A stretch of DNA of 49,567 bases from contig CAMWID010000018.1 of assembly GCA_947174235.1 (NCBI GenBank), positions 1 to 49,567 on the forward strand. The letters run 5' to 3'. A program made the position numbers and the translations under genes. Under the pieces are notes generated by a model. That model did not search any database. It saw nothing but the letters and a program-made list of their open reading frames with translations, and was not told the DNA's origin. Positions 17,038 to 24,575 of the stretch are shown here, piece after piece (the first letter of the stretch is position 1; the number at the start of each line of letters is the position of its first letter). The DNA comes from an uncultured Porphyromonadaceae bacterium (GTDB taxonomy: Bacteria > Bacteroidota > Bacteroidia > Bacteroidales > Muribaculaceae).

Positions 17038-18825
17038 TTATTCATGAGTATGTTGATATTCATTGGCAACTTCCGTCTGCTGACGTGTAAGGGATGTGTT
17101 AAGGAAATATATTCCATATGATCCAGGTGCGACGTTCTGCCATGAAGCGGGATTGTCTTTGTTTTTCATCACGGCTTGAGCCAAGGCTGCGGTCTGCTGT
17201 TTGACCTCATCCTTCAAATGGAATGGCAATCCTTCAAATGTAGGATGGTTGAAAGTCCAGTACATAGCTATGGCTTCCTGGACATGACGGGGAATAGGAA
17301 GTCCGGCATATGGATTGGACGGTGATCCATATGCTCCGGCGAGAGTGGCAATGTTTCCGTTCAGCATAGATGCGGCACAGAAATATTGCCAGGCAAGAGT
17401 ATTTTCTCCTCCGCTGTCAATGGCGAGGATAGCCAATATTTTGTCAATCTGCGAGTGATCATAAAACGCCTCTTCCCTGAAGGCGTTGCGGCGCATCTTT
17501 CCATAAGCCGGATGCTTCTCCACCGCATTGTCGTTCCATAGAAGAGTTTCCGCCTTGCGCGCCCAGTCAGCATAAAAGAGGCTGTTTCGCAGGAAGCCGA
17601 GGTATTTTGCCGCTACCTTGTAATTGCCGTTGATTATCATGCATTCAGCCATTCTTTTCATAAGTCTGCCGCTTTTGCGGTCGTTCATAATGGATTCCTG
17701 AAGGTCAAATGTTTTGGAGAACGCTATATTTGTAAGACCAAGATGAAAAAGTGCTTCGGCAGAAATAAGCTGGGAAGTGTTGTCAAGGCGGTTTTTTCCG
17801 ATGAGTCCTTCAATGCCGTTTTGGCTGTAGCGGAACATGGTCTCCGGCAGTTGCCCTGTCATTCCCAGGGCGAGGTTTACCGCCTGTAGAGAAAAAACAT
17901 CGGAAGGATTTTCATTTTGAGCTTTCTCTATGATGTCGGTCCATTTGCGTTGCCTTACAAGGGAATCATAAGACAGGATATCGCTTTTCGTTTTGTCGAA
18001 CGATGCCGGCACATAGATCATGGCGAAAGCAGCGGTTGCAATAGCTGAAAAATATGTGGCGGTGCGCCCGGCGCGAATCTTAGGAAGTGTGACAATCGGG
18101 AAAAACGCAATGAGAGCTGCAATGACTGACAGAATGCCGGGGTGAATCTCGGGGACTCTGTAATAGTTGATACCCAACAGCATGGAACTTAACGGATATT
18201 GCTCAAAAAATATGGAGTGCAAAGCCCATATAAAAGCGAATGCTACAGGAACCCCTATCGCTATGGCTTTCGGGCGGCGGCAAACTATTCCGGCGGCGAT
18301 CACAAAAGTTATAGCCATAGGTCCGGCAAGCCAATAAAGCGCGGCAAAACCTATGATAAGCGAAATCGTACAGACAAGAGAGGAAATACCCTTGAATAGA
18401 GAGCAAATATATATGAAAAGGGAAGACAGAATCATTGCCACGGCATACGAAAGAAGGATGTTTTCGTCAGACATCGCCCCGAGATAAATCAAAGATGGAA
18501 GCGCCGAGAGGATAAAAGCTGAACCAGAAAGGTTGCCGCGACGGCATGCCATGCCTAAAAACAGCTGTGACAAAGAGAGAACCAGAGCCGCCATCATCGC
18601 GCCATAGACAGGAACGTAGAAAAACTGCACCACAAATTCCGAAATATAATCAGCCATACCACCGGGAACCGAGATTGTATGTAGAAAATAGCTTCCGGTA
18701 AAAAGGAAAAGCTGGTTCCGCTCATGATAAAGCAGATATTGCGGACATTGTAGCCATAAAAATAGCCATATCGCTAAGAATATAACTATTGTATAAGCGC
18801 ATAAAATTATGTTTTTGCGTGTCAT
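17038..18825 (-). CDS. DUF6057-like polytopic membrane protein, module B
   Basis: The 595-residue membrane protein closely parallels the copy at 20396-22231. The first TM segment is followed by YHERNQLFLFTGSYF and a PGGMADYISEFVVQFF loop, then about seven more hydrophobic segments including LYWLAGP. The soluble C-terminal part (about 290-595) has NLALGMTGQL and EKHPAYGKMR motifs and looks like helical repeats. It starts 5 bases after propeller A and ends 4 bases before propeller B, so it is certainly co-transcribed. The soluble part may face the periplasm and contact the partner lipoprotein; that is inference. Confidence 0.7.
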   Translation of the reverse strand: MTRKNIILCAYTIVIFLAIWLFLWLQCPQYLLYHERNQLFLFTGSYFLHTISVPGGMADYISEFVVQFFYVPVYGAMMAALVLSLSQLFLGMACRRGNLSGSAFILSALPSLIYLGAMSDENILLSYAVAMILSSLFIYICSLFKGISSLVCTISLIIGFAALYWLAGPMAITFVIAAGIVCRRPKAIAIGVPVAFAFIWALHSIFFEQYPLSSMLLGINYYRVPEIHPGILSVIAALIAFFPIVTLPKIRAGRTATYFSAIATAAFAMIYVPASFDKTKSDILSYDSLVRQRKWTDIIEKAQNENPSDVFSLQAVNLALGMTGQLPETMFRYSQNGIEGLIGKNRLDNTSQLISAEALFHLGLTNIAFSKTFDLQESIMNDRKSGRLMKRMAECMIINGNYKVAAKYLGFLRNSLFYADWARKAETLLWNDNAVEKHPAYGKMRRNAFREEAFYDHSQIDKILAILAIDSGGENTLAWQYFCAASMLNGNIATLAGAYGSPSNPYAGLPIPRHVQEAIAMYWTFNHPTFEGLPFHLKDEVKQQTAALAQAVMKNKDNPASWQNVAPGSYGIYFLNTSLTRQQTEVANEYQHTHE

Positions 18826-18830
18826 TATTT

Positions 18831-20306
18831 CTAAGGTTTAACTTTAGTCGGAATCCGTTCGTCAGAAAGGATAGCGCCAACAGCTTCGCGACTGTCGAGA
18901 TCGACTTTGGTTTTTGTGAAGTCGGGAGTGTTGAAAGAATAGAGTGACTGTATGTAATAATCTTTTGGATTCTTCTGGGGAAGAAGGAAAGGTTTTGAGA
19001 ATACGCCGTTGTCATCTATCCCTGTGATATAAAGGTGGGAGTATAGTCCGTCATGGCGACGGGATGTAAATACCACCCATCGACTGTTGTCACTCCAGTT
19101 GTGGAAACTGTCGGCGTCGCTGCTGTTGATTTCGTCTGTCGGGCGGGCTTCGCCGGTGTCCAGGTCGAGCAGCCATTGGTCGGACTCCTTATGCCAGATG
19201 CTGAAATATCCGTAATCACAGAGTGTGAACAGGATATATTTCCCGTCGTACGAGGGCCGCGGCCATGTCACGCTCTTGTCAATCGCAACGGCGTTGAAAA
19301 GGGTGTCGACTTTTTCTCCGAAGCGACCTGTGTTTTCATCAAAAGAAATGCGGCAGAGATTATATTTTTCATCTTTATGTTTCAGCGGATATTCCTGTTG
19401 ATAGCAGGTTGTGAAATATAGCCATTTCCCGTCAGGAGAAAAGGAAGGAGTGTTTTCCGACCATGCCTTTGTGTTAAGCAGTGAGTCAAGAATAATCTCG
19501 TTTTTCTCAGTATCGTATACAAGTACATCGGAAGATATGTCGAAAACTTCCAGTCTCTTCCCTTTCGATATATGGAATCCCTGCCGGGTCTGGTTGGTAG
19601 AGAATGCGCAATATCGTCCCGAGGGGTGCCAGTATGGATATACCATCGATCCTCCGAGATCTTCGCTGGATGCTTTGAGCCATGTACACGCGCCGTTTTT
19701 CCGCACCATAGTCGCGCCGTGTTCACCTCTGACATGAAACACCAAGTCTTTTGGATCCGTCCGGTTGGAAGTGTGGCAGTTATAGCATTGACCGTCAGTC
19801 ATAGTATTTTCAATGATAGGGAATTCGTCGAAATTGCCGAGATCTCTTTGATAAATACCCATCTTGCTGTATACCTCATAACCGGGAGCTATACGCCTGT
19901 AGGTAAGTCCCCACTGTTCAAGCGGCCAGGAACTTACATTGATGTTGAAATCATCATATTTTATCCATTCGCCGTCTGTCTTTGCGCAGACGGATACTGT
20001 GAGCCGTTTTCCTTTGTTAGCCTCCGTAAGTGCATGCCATTCGTCTATGTCAAATTCCGCATATTCCCCGTTGGAATGAATTTCATATCCGTTGTCACCT
20101 TTGACGGTTACGTCGACACGCTTTACATCAGCATTATCGCTTATTACGGCAAAATTAAGAGGAGCGATTCCCGCCGGTATGGTCACATCGGTATAGTCAG
20201 GAAAGATGGGAGGTAAAGATGCCACTCTTTCTACATTATCCGGTTTGCTTCCGCAACCAAGAAGAGTAAGAGTGATTAATACGGAAAGTATTTTGTATTT
20301 TGTCAT
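18831..20306 (-). CDS. Beta-propeller lipoprotein with CxxCH motif, module A
   Basis: First of the three paralogous lipoproteins in transcription order. The signal peptide ends at LTLLGCGS (Cys18). The signature LPPIFPDYTDVTIPAGIAPL spans about 31-50. Between about 55 and 165 lies a beta-rich domain, then CYNCH (C174/C177/H178) and a candidate ligand Met200 in HVRGEHGATM. Propeller blades follow: WHPSGRYCAFSTN, FSPDGKWLYFT, PSYDGKYILFT and WSDNSRWVVFTSRR. A c-type heme in the periplasm is the direct reading of CxxCH, but one motif in an otherwise non-cytochrome protein needs proof; a metal site is the alternative. It follows membrane gene A after an 89-base gap with two hairpins. Confidence 0.75.
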   Translation of the reverse strand: MTKYKILSVLITLTLLGCGSKPDNVERVASLPPIFPDYTDVTIPAGIAPLNFAVISDNADVKRVDVTVKGDNGYEIHSNGEYAEFDIDEWHALTEANKGKRLTVSVCAKTDGEWIKYDDFNINVSSWPLEQWGLTYRRIAPGYEVYSKMGIYQRDLGNFDEFPIIENTMTDGQCYNCHTSNRTDPKDLVFHVRGEHGATMVRKNGACTWLKASSEDLGGSMVYPYWHPSGRYCAFSTNQTRQGFHISKGKRLEVFDISSDVLVYDTEKNEIILDSLLNTKAWSENTPSFSPDGKWLYFTTCYQQEYPLKHKDEKYNLCRISFDENTGRFGEKVDTLFNAVAIDKSVTWPRPSYDGKYILFTLCDYGYFSIWHKESDQWLLDLDTGEARPTDEINSSDADSFHNWSDNSRWVVFTSRRHDGLYSHLYITGIDDNGVFSKPFLLPQKNPKDYYIQSLYSFNTPDFTKTKVDLDSREAVGAILSDERIPTKVKP

Positions 20307-20341
20307 TTGGTATTCGGTTGATGGTTTTTGTTTTTACCGGG

Positions 20342-20391
20342 GACAGTCACTGTGTGACTGTCACACGACAAAAGAATAGGGGCTTTTGTCG
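20342..20391 (-). promoter_or_regulatory. Twin hairpins between membrane gene A and propeller gene A
   Basis: Two adjacent perfect stems of 9 bp lie at 20342-20362 (GACAGTCAC / GTGACTGTC) and 20366-20391 (CGACAAAAG / CTTTTGTCG). Neither ends in a T-run on the minus strand. They probably protect or process the mRNA and so set the ratio of the two proteins. Confidence 0.55.
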
Positions 20392-20395
20392 CGGC

Positions 20396-22231
20396 TCATT
20401 CTTGAGACAGTAGGTAGTGGAAAAGTGTGCGGCGGTAAGGCTCCAGAAGTGATGGATTTTTACTTGTCCATGCCTGGGCGAAGTTGCGCAGAGACTGTTC
20501 CACTGCCTGAGGAACTATATTCTTAGGTATCGGCTGACCGTTTTTCATGGAGATAAAAGCCAGTGCCTGTTGTGCAAGCAGAGGGTTGTAGCTTGGCTGG
20601 GTTTCGGCGACGACCCCCATATATTGTGCGAACTTATTGAGATCGCGCTGAAGCAACGGATAAAGAATCAGATATTGTTTCGCCAGATTATTTCCGGAAT
20701 CTTTCAAGTAGAGCTGACCTAATGTCTTGTCAAGTTCCCCCTCGCTGAAAAGATAATCTTCATCTATCATTTTTTTTCTCATGGATCCGTATAACGGATG
20801 TTTATCGACAGCCTCTGGGTTGTTGAGCAGGTCAAGATTTCTTTGTGCCCACTTTTTATAGAAAATAGTGTTTTCAAGTATCGCCAGATATTTCTTCGCT
20901 AAAGAGTATTCCCCCCGGATAATGGCTGTTTCCGCAAGACGTTTTATCGCCCTGCCGCTCTTGTTGTAATTCGGGATAGCCTCCATCCCTTCGAAATAGA
21001 ACCGCTGGGCACTGTTGATCATGCCGAGTTGAAAAAATATCTCACCTGTGGTCCAAGAGGATAATGTCTCTTTTACGAATGGTGGAATCAGCCCTTCTGC
21101 ACCGTGTTGACGGTAATCAAACGCCCTGCAGTCGAGTTGTCCGGTCATACCTGCCGCGAGATTGGTGGCACTGACGCTGAGAGGGAGATCCGGATCGTGT
21201 TTATCTGAATAATCGAGAATGCCTTTCCAGTTATTTGCCCTGACCATGTAGTCATAGTCAATCAGACGGTAAGTGGTCCGGTCATAAGATTTCGGATAAA
21301 AAAATATTACGGCTAAGATTTCCACTGCGGCAAGTGTCGGCGCAATGGCTTTCTGTGGCATACGTGCAAATACTGCCGCCAAAACAGGGACAACGACGCA
21401 CAGAGCCGCGACAATGATCTGTCCGGTATACACCATGTCAGGAATCATCATATATCCTATCCCGGTCAGTTGGTAACCAATCGGGTATGTAAGAATGCAT
21501 GACCATGCATAGATGTTGGCAGCGAGACATCCCACTGCTACGGTTGCGTATATTGCTTTGTATAAAAACGAAGCCTCTCTGTCTGTATAGATATATGCGG
21601 TGGTTGTTAAAGTGAAGATTACAGAGGCGGGACCTGCCAGCCAATAAAGAAGAGAGGTGCCGGCGATCATCAATAGATATGTAATCGCACACCGGGTTGT
21701 TTTATTGCAGATTGGCTGATATTTCCCCGCTGCATTCCTACGGTTGAAATCAGCAATTGTGAAAAGATATGTTCCGGCGGCAGAGACAATTATTGCAATC
21801 ATGAAAGTCAAAGTCACATCCGGATTCCCAAAAAATAAAAACATGGAAAAGAACGGGAGCAAGGAAAGAGAAAGGTTGGTGAATCTGGGAATTGATGGTG
21901 CGAATTTTCTGTTGACAAGATAGCATATCAGCAGAAACAGCGTCATTAATCCGCACATTACTGCCGCGCCGATACGGAAATCGTTGAAAAATTGTGTAAG
22001 AAACTCGCCTATATATGTCGCCGGACCTCCCGGGCGTCCGGCAAGGCTGTTGAAATATGTGTCTGTTGTCTGGAACAATTGCAGTTGCTCTCTGTAGCTG
22101 AGGGCTGCGCGATAGGGAACTGCCCAGAAATAATAGATGAAAACAGCGATAGCTGAAAAGATTCCTGCAAGGATATATTTTGATGAAGACGAAGCCTTGG
22201 CTCCGTATCCATTCCGGATTTCTTTTGCCAT
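20396..22231 (-). CDS. DUF6057-like polytopic membrane protein, module A
   Basis: The 611-residue protein is the first gene of the triplicated module. About eight or nine hydrophobic segments fill the first 320 residues, with YREQLQLFQTTDTYF after TM1, a GGPATYIGEFLTQFF loop, and LLYWLAGP. The soluble tail carries NLAAGMTGQL, HGAEGLIP and DKHPLYGSMRKK, shared with copy B. The start at 22231 (MAKEIRNGYG) is chosen because a -7 box at 22263-22256 puts the transcript start near 22249; the longer frame to 22297 would begin upstream of that. The family is of unknown function. The layout of membrane domain plus helical tail could be a transporter, an enzyme or a scaffold for the lipoproteins. Confidence 0.7.
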   Translation of the reverse strand: MAKEIRNGYGAKASSSSKYILAGIFSAIAVFIYYFWAVPYRAALSYREQLQLFQTTDTYFNSLAGRPGGPATYIGEFLTQFFNDFRIGAAVMCGLMTLFLLICYLVNRKFAPSIPRFTNLSLSLLPFFSMFLFFGNPDVTLTFMIAIIVSAAGTYLFTIADFNRRNAAGKYQPICNKTTRCAITYLLMIAGTSLLYWLAGPASVIFTLTTTAYIYTDREASFLYKAIYATVAVGCLAANIYAWSCILTYPIGYQLTGIGYMMIPDMVYTGQIIVAALCVVVPVLAAVFARMPQKAIAPTLAAVEILAVIFFYPKSYDRTTYRLIDYDYMVRANNWKGILDYSDKHDPDLPLSVSATNLAAGMTGQLDCRAFDYRQHGAEGLIPPFVKETLSSWTTGEIFFQLGMINSAQRFYFEGMEAIPNYNKSGRAIKRLAETAIIRGEYSLAKKYLAILENTIFYKKWAQRNLDLLNNPEAVDKHPLYGSMRKKMIDEDYLFSEGELDKTLGQLYLKDSGNNLAKQYLILYPLLQRDLNKFAQYMGVVAETQPSYNPLLAQQALAFISMKNGQPIPKNIVPQAVEQSLRNFAQAWTSKNPSLLEPYRRTLFHYLLSQE

Positions 22232-22255
22232 GATGTCAGATTGGAATATTTTTAA

Positions 22256-22263
22256 CAAAGATA
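22256..22263 (-). promoter_or_regulatory. Promoter of the three-module operon
   Basis: TATCTTTG fits TAnnTTTG. A TTG lies 20 bases upstream, near the proper -33 spacing. It sits between a terminator and the ATG at 22231, so the modules can be expressed separately from susCD. Confidence 0.6.
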
Positions 22264-22309
22264 CAGAAAATCGGCAAAATATGCAATAGGCAAACAAAAG
22301 GAAATTTCC

Positions 22310-22349
22310 AAAAAAATGTCAGTATTCCGGGTGGAATCCTGACATTTTC
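22310..22349 (-). terminator. Rho-independent terminator after the DUF4369-like gene
   Basis: On the minus strand AAAATGTCAGGATTCC pairs with GGAATACTGACATTTT, with one mismatch and a 4-base loop, followed by a T-run. Confidence 0.8.
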
Positions 22350-22372
22350 AATCGGGGTCTCCGTGAGTTTTC

Positions 22373-22966
22373 TCAGTCCGGATCTCCGTATCTCTGCTGA
22401 AGGACATCATAGGCGGTGCCGGATCCGAGTCCTCTCATGAGATCGTGAATTTCGCTTATGTAATGTTCGTTGAAAATTTTAAGCGAGTCGGAGAGTGATT
22501 TGGCATAGACAGTGTCACCTTGTGCCTGGAGATATTTGATATATTGAGACTGATTCCAATGTACGCGGTCACGGTTTCCTTTCAGCTCTTTCCATTTCTG
22601 GAGTGCATCGTTCTGTGGTGTGCCTCCGGCAGAAGATATGCTGTCGATAACCACGGAAATCACTCCCGGTTCAATTACCACAAGCAGATCCTGAGTGCCG
22701 TAACGTACTTTTTTGTCGACAGTCACACGGGCAAGAAATTCCCCTTTGTGACCACGGAATTCAAATTTGCCGTCTTTAATTTCCGTGGAATCCACTCCTA
22801 TGCTGTCTTCATATTCGGGAGTACCGTAAGGAACTATAAAAACTCTATGACCGTTGAGTCGCGAAAGGGAAGTTGTCCCTTTTACGATATATTCGTCATT
22901 ATTGTCGGTGCAACATGTCACACCGGCACCGAGCATTGCGAGCAACAGATATAAAAGTTTTCTCAT
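22373..22966 (-). CDS. DUF4369-like lipoprotein
   Basis: The 197-residue exported lipoprotein starts at 22966 (MRKLLYLLLAMLGAGVTCC), chosen for its signal peptide; the longer upstream frame has none. Residues about 30-130 show the DUF4369 pattern: a small beta domain with SLNGHRVFI-type opening, DSIGVDSTEIKDGKFEFRG and LLVVIEPGVISVVID. DUF4369 domains often precede a thioredoxin fold, but none is present here; the last about 70 residues are helical and charged. It follows the glycan-binding gene after an 86-base gap holding a terminator and no visible promoter, so it probably depends on read-through. Function unknown. Confidence 0.7.
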   Translation of the reverse strand: MRKLLYLLLAMLGAGVTCCTDNNDEYIVKGTTSLSRLNGHRVFIVPYGTPEYEDSIGVDSTEIKDGKFEFRGHKGEFLARVTVDKKVRYGTQDLLVVIEPGVISVVIDSISSAGGTPQNDALQKWKELKGNRDRVHWNQSQYIKYLQAQGDTVYAKSLSDSLKIFNEHYISEIHDLMRGLGSGTAYDVLQQRYGDPD

Positions 22967-22997
22967 TGAGTCAGATTTTTTATAAAACAAGAACGGT

Positions 22998-23032
22998 AAA
23001 AAAAGGATGCGCATTGTGTGATGCGCATCCTT
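22998..23032 (-). terminator. Strong terminator after the glycan-binding lipoprotein gene
   Basis: AAGGATGCGCAT / ATGCGCATCCTT is a perfect 12-bp stem with a 6-base loop, followed on the minus strand by a run of T. It should end most susC-susD-binding protein transcripts. Confidence 0.85.
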
Positions 23033-23052
23033 AAATAAAGTCCGCTCAGAGA

Positions 23053-24555
23053 TTACTTGCCGAATGACCACCAAGTACATTCGCTCCAGGCATCACCCGA
23101 TGTAGAATAAAGAAGCACCATCGCGTCCGAACCAAGATAGCCGATGTCGAATACAGTGGGCTGGAATCCACCTGTATTGATGGCGAAAGGCCACAGGATC
23201 AGACCTTCAGAAGTGTTGAGGGTTCCGATTCTGAATTTTTCGGCATCCGGGGTCATGTCGAGAGAGAATGAACCCTGACGGATCTGTTCGCCGTCCTTGC
23301 CGAATACAGTGATTGAAGCCTCGTCTTCATTGAAGACCATCTTCGCGGTGGAATATTCCTCACCTTCCACATAAGCTGGACCTGCATGATTCATCTGTTC
23401 ATCGAATTTGGAAGGGCAATCGCCGTCGTTGACACCGCATCCCCACCAAGCTCCATTGATGGCGCCTGTGCCGTCCTGTGAACCTGCGCAATAACCTCCG
23501 TTGCCCCATACGGCTCCTCCGTTGACCTGGGTAGGTTTCCAGTGCCAGTCATGAGATGCGAGTACTCCTGAAGGATCGTCGTCGCTCATGAAAGACCACC
23601 ACGTACATTCGCTCCAGGCATCACCTGATACAGAGTAGAGGAGCACCATACGTGATACGTCAAGATAGCCTATATTGAATGTTGTAGGCTGCATGCCATC
23701 TGTATTGATAGCGAACGGCCAGAGGATCGCTCCTTCCGAGGTCTCAAGAGTACCCCTTGAGAAAGTGTCGGCATTTGTGATCTCGTTGTTGTTGTAATTC
23801 TTGATCGCAAACGAACCTTCGTTGATCTTTTCTCCGGTGTTGCTGTAGGCTGTCAAAGAACCGTCTTCATTAAATTCCATGTATGACAACGCATAGCATT
23901 CCCCTTTGATCTCATCATATCTGCCTCCGGCGTGTTTTGTCTGGGTGCTGAACGTTTCAGCGCAATCACCGTCATCAACGCCGCAGCCCCACCAAGCACC
24001 GTTGATGGTCAGGCTGCCGTCCTGTTCGCCTGCGCAGTATCCGCCGTTGCCCCAGACAGCACCTCCGTTGACTTCTGTCGGCAACCATTTCCATTTTTTT
24101 CTACCGCTGTTGGATACGAGAATCTTGGCGGCGGGATCAAGAGCCTGTGCAACCTCAAGAGTGAACTGCTTCTGTGCAACCACCTCTGTTCCGTCTTCAT
24201 TGAGGTAGGAGAAATAGAGGGTCTGCAGCGGGTCGCTGCCACGGGAAGGCATGTAGTAGATCATGCCGCCGGCGCGGCCATATGACAGGGTTTTCTTCTC
24301 CCCGTTCTTTTCGTAGTATACATTTACAGCCGATACGCCGGGGATATTGAACTGAATATAGTTGCCGGTTTCGGAAGGAACATAAGAGACTTTGCCGTCA
24401 TCGCCGGTAACTGCATTGAACTGAGCGAAAGTGGCTCCGTTCAAAAGAGATTCCGCAGTCATAGTGTTTGATACGAAATCGCCTTCAGCCATCTGCGGGT
24501 CGCAAGAGGTGAACAATACACCTGCAACGCCCAATATCAAAAGTGTTTTTTTCAT
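23053..24555 (-). CDS. Surface glycan-binding lipoprotein with duplicated aromatic domain
   Basis: Third gene of the susC-susD operon, in the place of SusE/F-type binding proteins. The lipobox is FTSCDP (Cys18). An N-terminal beta domain (about 30-140) is followed by two copies of one domain of about 165 residues (155-322 and 337-498). Each copy has NGGAVWGNGGYCAG, INGAWWGCGV, LILWPFAINT or ILWPFAINT, and ends SGDAWSECTWWSF. Identity between the two copies is high in these blocks. The exposed Trp/Tyr clusters suit binding of a beta-glucan chain, and paired cysteines (YC, GC, DC, EC) may form disulfides. Cell-surface location and xyloglucan as ligand are inferred from context. I do not recognise the repeated domain. 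Confidence 0.75.
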   Translation of the reverse strand: MKKTLLILGVAGVLFTSCDPQMAEGDFVSNTMTAESLLNGATFAQFNAVTGDDGKVSYVPSETGNYIQFNIPGVSAVNVYYEKNGEKKTLSYGRAGGMIYYMPSRGSDPLQTLYFSYLNEDGTEVVAQKQFTLEVAQALDPAAKILVSNSGRKKWKWLPTEVNGGAVWGNGGYCAGEQDGSLTINGAWWGCGVDDGDCAETFSTQTKHAGGRYDEIKGECYALSYMEFNEDGSLTAYSNTGEKINEGSFAIKNYNNNEITNADTFSRGTLETSEGAILWPFAINTDGMQPTTFNIGYLDVSRMVLLYSVSGDAWSECTWWSFMSDDDPSGVLASHDWHWKPTQVNGGAVWGNGGYCAGSQDGTGAINGAWWGCGVNDGDCPSKFDEQMNHAGPAYVEGEEYSTAKMVFNEDEASITVFGKDGEQIRQGSFSLDMTPDAEKFRIGTLNTSEGLILWPFAINTGGFQPTVFDIGYLGSDAMVLLYSTSGDAWSECTWWSFGK

Positions 24556-24575
24556 TTCAGATTTTGTTTAATGGA

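Noticed and set aside
19572-20216. 214-codon frame antisense to propeller gene A
   Set aside because: The opposite strand encodes a conserved paralogous lipoprotein with lipobox and CxxCH; similar antisense frames occur over the other copies.
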